The notes beneath the pieces were generated by a model that was not told the DNA's origin, made no database searches, and was given only the letters and a program-made list of their open reading frames with translations. Shown piece after piece: positions 1 to 6,651 of a DNA stretch of 9,314 bases. Each line of letters opens with the position of its first letter. The first letter of the stretch is position 1. Position numbers and translations under genes: made by a program. The stretch is from an uncultured bacterium (GTDB lineage Bacteria > Cloacimonadota > Cloacimonadia > Cloacimonadales > Cloacimonadaceae), in the NCBI GenBank assembly GCA_937924555.1, contig CALDSN010000148.1, positions 1-9,314 of the forward strand. Direction: 5' to 3'.

Positions 1-101
1 GCAAAGATGAAAGCAACAGCCCTGTTGCCAGCGGGATGTATCTCTACCGGGTGCAATGCGGTAAACATCAGTTCACAGGTAAAATGGTGTTGGCGAAGTA
101 A
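1..101 (+). CDS. 3' end of a secreted protein gene with T9SS-type C-terminal sorting tail (partial)
   Basis: Only the last 32 complete codons and the TAA stop (99-101) lie in the window; the reading frame starts at base 3. The peptide contains SPVASGMYLYRVQCG and ends KMVLAK. This is the end of the FlgD-like/Por Ig-like sorting domain that FCB-group bacteria place at the C terminus of proteins exported by the type IX secretion system. It aligns by eye with the tail of the peptidase at the other end of the window (KVAAGIYLVRW ... KVLILK). The tail says only that the protein is probably secreted or surface-attached; the functional domain lies outside the window. No convincing terminator follows the stop: the GTTA/TAAC pairing near 159-172 is too short. 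Confidence 0.8.
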   Translation, partial: KDESNSPVASGMYLYRVQCGKHQFTGKMVLAK

Positions 102-187
102 ACAATCATTGGGCAGACACATATGTAAAGCCCCTACATTGCATTACATTATTACCTGTTAACCAGCTAACCCGTTTATTTAAATCC

Positions 188-219
188 CAAATCTGTCACC
201 AAACCTCAAATCTGTCACC
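188..219. repeat. Perfect 13-bp direct repeat, 19-bp period
   Basis: CAAATCTGTCACC occurs at 188-200 and again, without mismatch, at 207-219, separated by six bases (AAACCT). Read on the minus strand this is GGTGACAGATTTG twice. The arrangement could be a pair of operator half-sites for a regulator of the acetyltransferase operon. It also resembles the short multiple terminal repeats at the ends of IS21-type elements, so it could be a relic transposon end. No transposase gene is in the window. The repeat is seen directly; both functional readings are inference. Confidence 0.6.
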
Positions 220-275
220 CGCTACACTATGAAGGCAGAAAAACGCATATCCACCCTTGTTTACCAAAAGGCGGG

Positions 276-349
276 ATGTGGGTGTGGCGAAACTGCTTGA
301 CACATAGCAAGGGTTGGGAAACCAATACCAAATTGGGTGGAAACACCAA
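276..349 (+). other. Cluster of short inverted repeats before the operon (possible structured leader)
   Basis: Three pairings can be drawn on the plus strand. ATGTG (276-280) can pair with CACAT (301-305). TTGG (314-317) pairs with CCAA (322-325) across a GAAA loop. TTgGGTG (333-339, one bulged G) pairs with CACCAA (344-349) across a second GAAA loop. GAAA is a stable GNRA tetraloop in RNA. CCAAT (322-326) and ATTGG (332-336) offer an alternative, mutually exclusive pairing. The cluster ends 30 bases before the acetyltransferase start, so it could be part of its 5' leader. No known riboswitch class was recognised. It may equally be part of a dispersed intergenic repeat together with the direct repeat upstream. 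Confidence 0.35.
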
Positions 350-379
350 GATGCTAAGCGCAATAAATAGGAGATCAAG

Positions 380-985
380 ATGAAATACTTCCGTAAACTG
401 GTGGGCGAAAAATGCTACCTCTCCCCCATATCAATGGATGACGTGGAACGATACACCGAATGGGTTAATGATATGGAGATTGGGCAGTTCATGCTCTTCA
501 CCTCCTCGGTTATCGATATGGATAAGGAAAAGAAAGCTTTGCAATCACTTATGGAGCGCGATGTGGTGTTCGCCATTATCGAAAAAGACACGAATAAGGT
601 TATCGGTAATTGCGGTTTACATGGCATCAACGATGTTCACCGCTATGCCACCTTCGGGATTTTCATTGGCGAAAAGACCTTCTGGAACCAAGGGATTGGC
701 AGCGAAGCCACAACTCTGTTACTGGATTACGCTTTCAACATCCTCAATCTGCATAGCGTGAATATGGATGTGTTCTCATATAACAAGCGGGCAATCCGCT
801 GCTATGAAAAGGTGGGCTTCAAATATGCCGGGAAACGCAGGGACTTTATGTTCATGGCGGGTGAGTATCACGATGTGTTGATGTACGACATCCTTGCCTC
901 AGAGTTCAAAAGCCCGTACGTTAAAGACATGTATGCCCGTTCAATCAGCGACGAAGCCGGAAGAAGCAAGATCACAATAGTATAG
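380..985 (+). CDS. GNAT family N-acetyltransferase (RimJ/RimL type)
   Basis: A 201-residue cytoplasmic enzyme expected to move an acetyl group from acetyl-CoA to an amine; the substrate cannot be read from the sequence. The GNAT fold is visible. The N-terminal part (YLSPISMDDVERYTEWVND) is typical of the RimJ/RimL branch, and a central strand carries VIGNCGLHGI (74-83). The acetyl-CoA pyrophosphate loop is NQGIGSEA (103-110). NKRAIRCYEKVGF (135-147) is the usual C-terminal motif. The last 25 or so residues extend beyond the core fold and are not recognised. The start is well set: AGGAG at 369-373 lies six bases before the ATG. It is the first gene of the operon, and its TAG directly abuts the ATG of holB, which suggests translational coupling. 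Possible roles include modification of a ribosomal protein or of a sugar nucleotide; neither is supported by its neighbours. Confidence 0.88.
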   Translation: MKYFRKLVGEKCYLSPISMDDVERYTEWVNDMEIGQFMLFTSSVIDMDKEKKALQSLMERDVVFAIIEKDTNKVIGNCGLHGINDVHRYATFGIFIGEKTFWNQGIGSEATTLLLDYAFNILNLHSVNMDVFSYNKRAIRCYEKVGFKYAGKRRDFMFMAGEYHDVLMYDILASEFKSPYVKDMYARSISDEAGRSKITIV

Positions 986-2104
986 ATGTTTCGCAAGATT
1001 AAGGGACAAGACCACACTATCGACCTGTTGCGTAAAGCAATAGAGAACAAGCGGGTATCGCAAGCCTACTTGTTCCATGGTTCCGATGGAGTGGGAAAGT
1101 TTATGACGGCACTGTATTTCGGCATGGCAGTTAATTGCTATGGTTTAACCGAGTTACGCCCCTGCGGGGTATGTGCATCCTGCCATAAGTTCCTCAGTTT
1201 AGAGCATCCGGACTTCGTGCATGTGTTCCCCACACCCGTTTTGAACCTTAGCGCAGATGGAGAGATTAAGAAGAGCGAGAGCTTAAAGCAATATCAAGCC
1301 TACATCCAGAATAAGCTCAATACACCGTGGGCAGATTTCTTTTTTAAAGAAGCAGTGGAGATACGCAAAGAAAACATCTCCATGCTGATTAAGCGTTTGG
1401 AACTGACTATCCATGAAGCGGAATATCGTATCGTAATTATCGAGGATGCGGATCAGATGAACATCCCTACCGCCAATGCTTTTCTTAAGACGCTGGAAGA
1501 GCCCCCGCCCAACACGATTATCATTATGTTAACAGAACGCTTGCAGATGATTTTGCCCACCATCATTTCCCGCACCCAACCCATATACTTCAAACCGCTC
1601 TCCCGGGGAGTAATTGAAGCAATCCTGACAGAGCAGTTTGAAACTCCGGCTGCAATCGCCAAAACCGCAGCACGGATAAGTGCCGGTAACTTAAAATCGG
1701 CAATCCGCATCGCATCCGAAACCGGTTCCACAGCTCGCGATTGGGCTTTTGAACTGGTGGAAATGGCTGCCAAGCAAGACGATATGAGCTTCCTAACCTC
1801 ACTTGAGAAGAACAAAGATAATAAAACCAAAAGTCGGGTTGAAGACCTTTTGAAGTACATTAGGATAATCGTTGGGGATATTGCATTACTGGCAATCTCC
1901 AATGGGGATGAAGTATCCAATGTGGATAAACTGGAATTTCTGGAAGCAGTTGCAGAGCAAGCCCCCGGAATTGGAGAGGCTACACACGAGTACCTGTTGG
2001 ATTTGGAAGACCTTAGCCGCAAGATTGATGGCAATGTTAACCTGAACCTGGTGTTAATAAACCTCTTCATCAAGACCAAAAAGCTGTTGAACCGAACCTT
2101 ATGA
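986..2104 (+). CDS. holB: DNA polymerase III delta' subunit (clamp loader)
   Basis: A 372-residue AAA+ protein of the clamp-loader complex that opens the beta sliding clamp and loads it on primed DNA. IKGQDHTIDLLRKAIENKRVSQAYLFHG begins the AAA+ domain. The Walker A region is GSDGVGK (32-38) but is followed by Phe instead of Thr/Ser. The four zinc-binding cysteines of DnaX/HolB proteins are present with usual spacing: C51, C60, C63, C66. The Walker B region is IIEDAD (151-156), and the sensor/SRC region reads ISRTQ (194-198), with Thr in place of Cys. The damaged Walker A and shortness relative to DnaX tau favour delta' over gamma/tau. An insertion of about 30 residues (86-115) follows the zinc module. 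No strong ribosome-binding site precedes the ATG, which touches the upstream stop, so reinitiation is likely. The stop overlaps the next start as ATGA. Confidence 0.88.
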   Translation: MFRKIKGQDHTIDLLRKAIENKRVSQAYLFHGSDGVGKFMTALYFGMAVNCYGLTELRPCGVCASCHKFLSLEHPDFVHVFPTPVLNLSADGEIKKSESLKQYQAYIQNKLNTPWADFFFKEAVEIRKENISMLIKRLELTIHEAEYRIVIIEDADQMNIPTANAFLKTLEEPPPNTIIIMLTERLQMILPTIISRTQPIYFKPLSRGVIEAILTEQFETPAAIAKTAARISAGNLKSAIRIASETGSTARDWAFELVEMAAKQDDMSFLTSLEKNKDNKTKSRVEDLLKYIRIIVGDIALLAISNGDEVSNVDKLEFLEAVAEQAPGIGEATHEYLLDLEDLSRKIDGNVNLNLVLINLFIKTKKLLNRTL

Positions 2105-3663
2105 GCCAAAGAAAACTGGCAAAGAACATCAGTGTAATGTCCCTGGCAATATTCCTCAGCCGGATACTGGGGCTGGTGCGCGACCAGGTTATGGCATATT
2201 TCTTTGGCACCAGTCTGTTGAATGATGCCTTTAATGTGGCGTATAACATCCCTAACTTGCTGCGCCGTCTCTTTGGCGAAGGAGCACTATCCACCGCCTT
2301 TGTGCCGATATACAATGAAGTGGGAATCAAGAAGGGTCGCGAGGGGCAGATAGATTTTGCCATTAACCTGCTTAGTATTCTAACCTTGTTTCTGGCGGTT
2401 CTCACCCTTATAGGTATAGCCTTTGCTCCTTTGATTGTGCGCTTGCTGTATCCCGGCTTGCATCCGGAAACCACGCTGATTGCCATTAAGCTCACCCGTA
2501 TCATCTTCCCCTATTTGTTCTTCATTGGGCTATCCTCCACCTTTATAGCGGTATTGAACTCCCATGATTACTTCTTCATGACAGGCTTGTCCTCAGCTCT
2601 GCTCAATATTGGAATGATTGCCACTTTGCTGCTGCCACACTATATTTGGGGCTTGAGCGGGAAGGAACTGATTATCTGGGCAGCATGGGGTGTGGTATTG
2701 GGTGGATTCCTGCAAACAGTTGTGAACCTGCCATATCTGAAGAAAGTGGGCTATTGCTGGAAGGTGTATTTGCACTTCGGCTCGGAAGCCCTAACCCAAA
2801 TGTGGAGACGTTTTATCCCCTCCATGATAGGGATTGGGGTGCGGGAGATAAATCTGATTGCCGATAGTCTGATGGCTTCCTTTCTGCCCATTGGTTCCAT
2901 CACTGCCCTGGGCTTTGGTAACCGCTTGATGCAGCTTCCTTTGGGGATATTCGCTATCTCAGCCGGAACGGCAGTATTGCCCATGTATTCACGTCATGTA
3001 ACCAACAAGGAGTTCGGTGAGCTTTCCGAAGGGATGCGTTTTACAGCCCTCAGTTTGGCATATATCATGCTGCCTATCACCGTTTTGATTATCAGTTTCG
3101 GCAACGACTTTGTTAGCATCTTGTTCCAAAGTGGAGCTTTTGACTCACGGGCAGCAACTATGACTTCACAGGCTTTGGTGTTCTATTCTTTGGGGTTAAT
3201 CTTCTACAGCTTGAACCAAACAGTTACCCCTCTTTTCTATGCCAACAAAGATACTCGTACTCCGGTGATGATAGCAGCAATCATGGTAGCTTTGAACATC
3301 ATCCTGAACTTTATCCTGATGCAGTTCATCCAGCACCGTGGCTTGGCACTATCCACGTCCATAACCGCCATGCTTAACTACTTTACCTTGGTGTATATGA
3401 TAAAACGGAAGCTGCCGGATATAAGCTTCAAGGGTCTAATACCGAACCTGCTTAAAACAATAGTTATCTGCATCCTGCTATTTGTGCTTACGAACCTACT
3501 TAAGCAGCAGTTTCCCGTTGCAGGTAGAGTAGCACTGCTTATACGGGCAGCAATTCTCAGCTTCCTTGCCTTTGCCGTATTTTATGCCTTTGGCTTAGTT
3601 CTGAAGCTGGAGTATCTTTCTGCCACAGGAAAGAGGCTATGGCTGCGCCTACAAAAGAGATAG
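2101..3663 (+). CDS. murJ: Lipid II flippase MurJ (MviN family)
   Basis: A 520-residue polytopic inner-membrane protein of the MOP exporter superfamily. It moves lipid-linked peptidoglycan precursor (lipid II) to the outer face of the membrane. The sequence follows Escherichia coli MurJ closely along its whole length: SRILGLVRDQVMAYFFG (20-36), DAFNVAYNIPNLLRRLFGEGA (42-62) and AFVPIYNE (66-73). R21, R27, R55 and R275 occupy the positions of arginines important in the central cavity of the E. coli protein. LPLGIFAISAGTAVLP (279-294) and YANKDTRTPVMIA (380-392) mark the second half. Hydrophobic segments recur through to about residue 505, as expected for 14 helices, and a basic tail (KRLWLRLQKR) ends the protein. 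The ATG overlaps the holB stop by four bases with no clear Shine-Dalgarno, suggesting coupled translation. The 3' end overlaps uvrC by 25 bases. Confidence 0.95.
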   Translation: MSQRKLAKNISVMSLAIFLSRILGLVRDQVMAYFFGTSLLNDAFNVAYNIPNLLRRLFGEGALSTAFVPIYNEVGIKKGREGQIDFAINLLSILTLFLAVLTLIGIAFAPLIVRLLYPGLHPETTLIAIKLTRIIFPYLFFIGLSSTFIAVLNSHDYFFMTGLSSALLNIGMIATLLLPHYIWGLSGKELIIWAAWGVVLGGFLQTVVNLPYLKKVGYCWKVYLHFGSEALTQMWRRFIPSMIGIGVREINLIADSLMASFLPIGSITALGFGNRLMQLPLGIFAISAGTAVLPMYSRHVTNKEFGELSEGMRFTALSLAYIMLPITVLIISFGNDFVSILFQSGAFDSRAATMTSQALVFYSLGLIFYSLNQTVTPLFYANKDTRTPVMIAAIMVALNIILNFILMQFIQHRGLALSTSITAMLNYFTLVYMIKRKLPDISFKGLIPNLLKTIVICILLFVLTNLLKQQFPVAGRVALLIRAAILSFLAFAVFYAFGLVLKLEYLSATGKRLWLRLQKR

Positions 3664-5447
3664 AAACTAAGCTCAGCTTCCTGCCGGAGCAACCCGGAGT
3701 ATATCTGTGGAAGGATAAGCACGGAACCATCATCTATGTGGGTAAAGCGCTTAACCTGAAGAACCGCATAAAGAGCTATGTTAGCGGTAGTAACAAAGAT
3801 CCCAAGACCGAGCAATTGGTTAAGAATATCGCAGACTTGGATTATATAATTACCAATAGCGAAGCGGATGCCTTCCTGTTGGAAGCAACCCTCATCAAGA
3901 AGCATAAACCAAAGTATAATATTATGCTTAAGGATGATAAACGCTATCCCTTTGTGAAGATAACGGTTAGTGAGCCCTTCCCCCGCATCTTTGTCAGTCG
4001 GGAACCGATTAAAGACGGCTCAAAGTACTTTGGTCCTTATACCGATGTCCGCTCATTAAGACGAACCCTTAGAAGCTTCGAGTGGATATTCCCCATTCGT
4101 GACTGTAACCGGAACATCCCCAAGATAAAGTATAAACAAGCTTGCATGAACTATCAGCTAGGGAAGTGCCCTGCCCCCTGTGTTGGTTACATCACTCAGG
4201 AAGATTATGCAAAGATTGTGGATCGCTTGGTTCGTTTCTTTGGCGGGAAATATCAAGAGATTCTGGATGAGTTCCGCGCCGAAATGCAGCTTGCTTCAGA
4301 GGAGTTACGCTTCGAAGAAGCAGCTAAGTTGCGGGACCGCATCATAGCCATGGAGCGTATTCAGAAAAGACAATCTGTATTCTACAATGATCGCCGCAAT
4401 GTTGATATAGTAGGCTTCTTTCAGGACGGCAACATTGCTATGTGCCTAATTTTAAAGATGCAGGAAGGCACCATCATCAATCAGGAAAATTATCCCCTCA
4501 CAAACCTTGAGCACGAAAGCAGAGAAAGCATCCTCAGCTCATTCCTGCAGCTTTATTATGCCGAGAAAGAGGAACTTCCCGAAGAGATTTTACTACCCTT
4601 CGAGCCAAACGACTTCGAACCGCTTAACAACCTGCTGCACAAGAAGCTGTTATTGCCCCAGAGAGGGGAGCGAACCAAGCTTATCAGCATGGCTAAGCTT
4701 AATGCTTTCCACTTGGTGGAAGAAAGCAAACTTGCGCACCTGCGAAAAGCCAACCGTACAATATTCCCCATTCAGGAGTTGAAGGAATCTTTAGCCCTGC
4801 CAAATTTACCCCGCAAGATTGTCTGTATGGACATATCCACCATTCAGGGTACGGATACGGTATCCTCTGCAGTGTATTTCGAGAACGGAAAGCCAAAGAA
4901 GAAGTATTACCGCCACTTCATCATCCGCAGCATAGACACTCAGAACGATTTCGCTGCCATGCAGGAAACCCTGACAAGGTTTCTATTGGAGGTTGATAAA
5001 GAACCGGAGATGAAGCCTGATTTGATTATCATTGATGGAGGGAAGGGTCAGCTCTCTTCCAGCGTTGAAGCCCTTTCCCAATCCAAGTATGCCGATGTGC
5101 AGCTTATCTCGCTTGCTAAGCGTGCTGAGGAAGTGTTTACTCCCCTTTCTAATGTATCCATAATCCTCCCACGTTCTTCCTCTGCCCTGCGGCTCTTGGT
5201 GACCATCAGAGATGAAGCACATCGCTTTGCTATAACTTTCCATAGGAAACGGCGTTCTAAGCGTACATTGGAGAGTGCACTGGAAGCCATCCCCGGAATA
5301 GGTGAGCAGAGCAAGTTTTTATTACTCAAGGAGCTGGGCAGCGTTGATGCCATTGCTAACAGCTCTGAGGAAACCCTGCGTGCCATTAAAGGCATTGGGC
5401 CAATCACTGCTAAACAGATTTATGATTATTTCCATCAAGGAGAATAG
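3639..5447 (+). CDS. uvrC: Excinuclease ABC subunit C
   Basis: A 602-residue nuclease of nucleotide excision repair that cuts on both sides of a lesion marked by UvrA and UvrB. An N-terminal GIY-YIG domain (about 14-96) shows GVY (20-22), YVGK (33-36), R43 and E82, and makes the 3' incision. Four cysteines follow (C156, C169, C177, C181), matching the spacing of the [4Fe-4S] ligands in E. coli UvrC. A UVR motif for UvrB contact spans about 206-241. The RNase H-like domain for the 5' incision has D398 (CMDIS), D466 (LIIIDGGKGQL) and H528 (RDEAHRFA). Two helix-hairpin-helix motifs (IPGIGEQSK, IKGIGPITAKQ) close the protein. Length and domain order are normal. The start lies inside murJ and is supported by AGGA at 3627-3630, eight bases upstream; the next Met in frame would remove the GIY-YIG domain. 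Confidence 0.96.
   Translation: MAAPTKEIETKLSFLPEQPGVYLWKDKHGTIIYVGKALNLKNRIKSYVSGSNKDPKTEQLVKNIADLDYIITNSEADAFLLEATLIKKHKPKYNIMLKDDKRYPFVKITVSEPFPRIFVSREPIKDGSKYFGPYTDVRSLRRTLRSFEWIFPIRDCNRNIPKIKYKQACMNYQLGKCPAPCVGYITQEDYAKIVDRLVRFFGGKYQEILDEFRAEMQLASEELRFEEAAKLRDRIIAMERIQKRQSVFYNDRRNVDIVGFFQDGNIAMCLILKMQEGTIINQENYPLTNLEHESRESILSSFLQLYYAEKEELPEEILLPFEPNDFEPLNNLLHKKLLLPQRGERTKLISMAKLNAFHLVEESKLAHLRKANRTIFPIQELKESLALPNLPRKIVCMDISTIQGTDTVSSAVYFENGKPKKKYYRHFIIRSIDTQNDFAAMQETLTRFLLEVDKEPEMKPDLIIIDGGKGQLSSSVEALSQSKYADVQLISLAKRAEEVFTPLSNVSIILPRSSSALRLLVTIRDEAHRFAITFHRKRRSKRTLESALEAIPGIGEQSKFLLLKELGSVDAIANSSEETLRAIKGIGPITAKQIYDYFHQGE
5437..5442 (+). promoter_or_regulatory. Ribosome-binding site that fixes the aldo/keto reductase start
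   Basis: AAGGAG lies nine bases before the ATG at 5452, inside the last codons of uvrC. The frame is open further upstream to an ATG at 5302, but that would add 50 residues lying wholly over the uvrC helix-hairpin-helix region. The strong site here argues for the shorter protein. Confidence 0.8.
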
Positions 5448-5451
5448 AACA

Positions 5452-6582
5452 ATGCAATACCATTGCATGCCCAAATCTACAGACCGCATATCCGCCCTAA
5501 GCTTTGGTTGCATGAGATTTCCTACCACTACAGAGGGTAAGATAGACGAGGAACATAGTTTTGCCATGTTGCACCACGCTTACAGCCATGGTGTAAACTA
5601 TTTTGACACTGCCTGGCCATACCATGGAGGCGAGAGTGAGCCTTTCCTGGGACGCTTCCTGCAGCAGATTGACCGAAGCAAGGTATTTGTAGCAACCAAG
5701 CTACCTTGTTGGCTCATCAACACCCGCGAAGACATGGACACTTACCTGGACAAGCAACTGGAGCGTTTGCAAACTACATACTTAGACTACTACCTTCTCC
5801 ACGCACTGAACAGGCGTACCTGGGCAAACCTGAGAAAGCTTGGAGTCATCAGCTTTCTGGAAGAGGCGAAGAGGCTAGGCAAGATACGCCATATTGGCTT
5901 CTCCTTCCATGATGCGTCTCCTGTATTCCGCAAGATAGTTATGGCCTACGACTGGGATTTCTGCCAGATAATGCTGAACTATCTGGATACTCATTATCAA
6001 GCAGGATTTGCAGGATACAACCTTGCCGTTTCGAGAGGAATGGGGGTTATCTCTATGGAGCCCCTGCGAGGTGGCAAACTCGTGAGCCCCATCCCTGAAG
6101 CTATTGCTAAGATATGGCAGCGGAGCACGGTGAAACAGAATCCCCAAGAACGAGCAATGCGATGGGTTTGGAACCTTGAAGGATGCACCACTCTGTTAAG
6201 CGGTATGAGTACAATGGCACAGTTACATGAGAATCTCACCCTTGCCGATCTTTGGCACCCAAACAACCTGAGCGATAAAGAGATAAGCCTCTACAAGCGT
6301 GTCCGCAGAGAATATATCAAGCGTATCCCCATTCTATGTTCCGAATGCCGTTATTGCCTCCCCTGCCCCGCAGGAGTAACCATTCCATCAGCCATCGGTG
6401 TTTACAATGAGGCAGTGATGTTCGATAACAAAGCTAAGCTTAAAGATGAGTATCATTTCTTCGTTCCAGAAGCCAGCCGGGCAAGCAAGTGCACCAAGTG
6501 TGGGGCATGTTTATCCAAATGTCCCCACAAGCTGGATATACCCAAACACATGGAGACAATAGCTGCTTACTTTGGCGAATAA
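5452..6582 (+). CDS. Aldo/keto reductase with C-terminal two-cluster 4Fe-4S ferredoxin domain
   Basis: A 376-residue protein of the AKR-ferredoxin fusion family common in anaerobes. Residues 10-275 form the TIM-barrel reductase. The catalytic tetrad is visible as D52 and Y57 (YFDTAWPYHGG), K83 (ATKLP) and H117 (YYLLHAL); GKIRHIGFSFH (143-153) is the usual mid-barrel motif. Residues 296-358 carry two four-cysteine groups: C296, C299, C302, C305-Pro and C347, C350, C353, C357-Pro. Each can hold a [4Fe-4S] cluster, so electrons may pass between NAD(P)H or substrate and a ferredoxin-like partner. The physiological substrate is unknown for most of this family and cannot be read here. It is the last operon gene, four bases after uvrC. 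The family is probably adapted to an anaerobic cytoplasm, but no functional link to uvrC follows from position alone. Confidence 0.92.
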   Translation: MQYHCMPKSTDRISALSFGCMRFPTTTEGKIDEEHSFAMLHHAYSHGVNYFDTAWPYHGGESEPFLGRFLQQIDRSKVFVATKLPCWLINTREDMDTYLDKQLERLQTTYLDYYLLHALNRRTWANLRKLGVISFLEEAKRLGKIRHIGFSFHDASPVFRKIVMAYDWDFCQIMLNYLDTHYQAGFAGYNLAVSRGMGVISMEPLRGGKLVSPIPEAIAKIWQRSTVKQNPQERAMRWVWNLEGCTTLLSGMSTMAQLHENLTLADLWHPNNLSDKEISLYKRVRREYIKRIPILCSECRYCLPCPAGVTIPSAIGVYNEAVMFDNKAKLKDEYHFFVPEASRASKCTKCGACLSKCPHKLDIPKHMETIAAYFGE

Positions 6583-6602
6583 GCCATTAATGAATAAGTA
6601 AT

Positions 6603-6632
6603 AAAGGCTAACCCCAAGAGGTTAGCCTTTTT
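6603..6632 (+). terminator. Rho-independent terminator of the five-gene operon
   Basis: AAAGGCTAACC (6603-6613) and GGTTAGCCTTT (6620-6630) form a perfect 11-bp stem around the loop CCAAGA, followed by a run of five T (6628-6632). It begins 20 bases after the aldo/keto reductase stop. The peptidase gene converges on it, ending at 6652. On the minus strand the hairpin is followed by TTTATTACTTATT, so it could stop transcription from both sides, though less strongly on that strand. Confidence 0.92.
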
Positions 6633-6651
6633 GATATATGTTAGGAATTTC

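Noticed and set aside
111..133. GGGC/GCCC inverted repeat after the first gene as a terminator
   Set aside because: Only four base pairs with a long loop and no T run follow it.
297..302. TTGACA as a -35 box for the operon
   Set aside because: No -10-like hexamer is present 16-18 bases downstream, so the match to the consensus is probably chance.
196..378. 60-residue minus-strand frame in the gap before the acetyltransferase gene
   Set aside because: No recognisable domain; it has no clear ribosome-binding site and covers the direct repeat and the hairpins. It may be part of a dispersed repeat but I cannot support it as a gene.
1453..2109. 218-residue minus-strand frame
   Set aside because: Composition rich in Ser, Arg and Leu without motifs; it is antisense to holB, whose motifs are clear.
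5302..5451. Extended N terminus (50 residues) for the aldo/keto reductase
   Set aside because: It lies entirely over the conserved uvrC C terminus in another frame, while AAGGAG at 5437-5442 supports the ATG at 5452 where family similarity begins.
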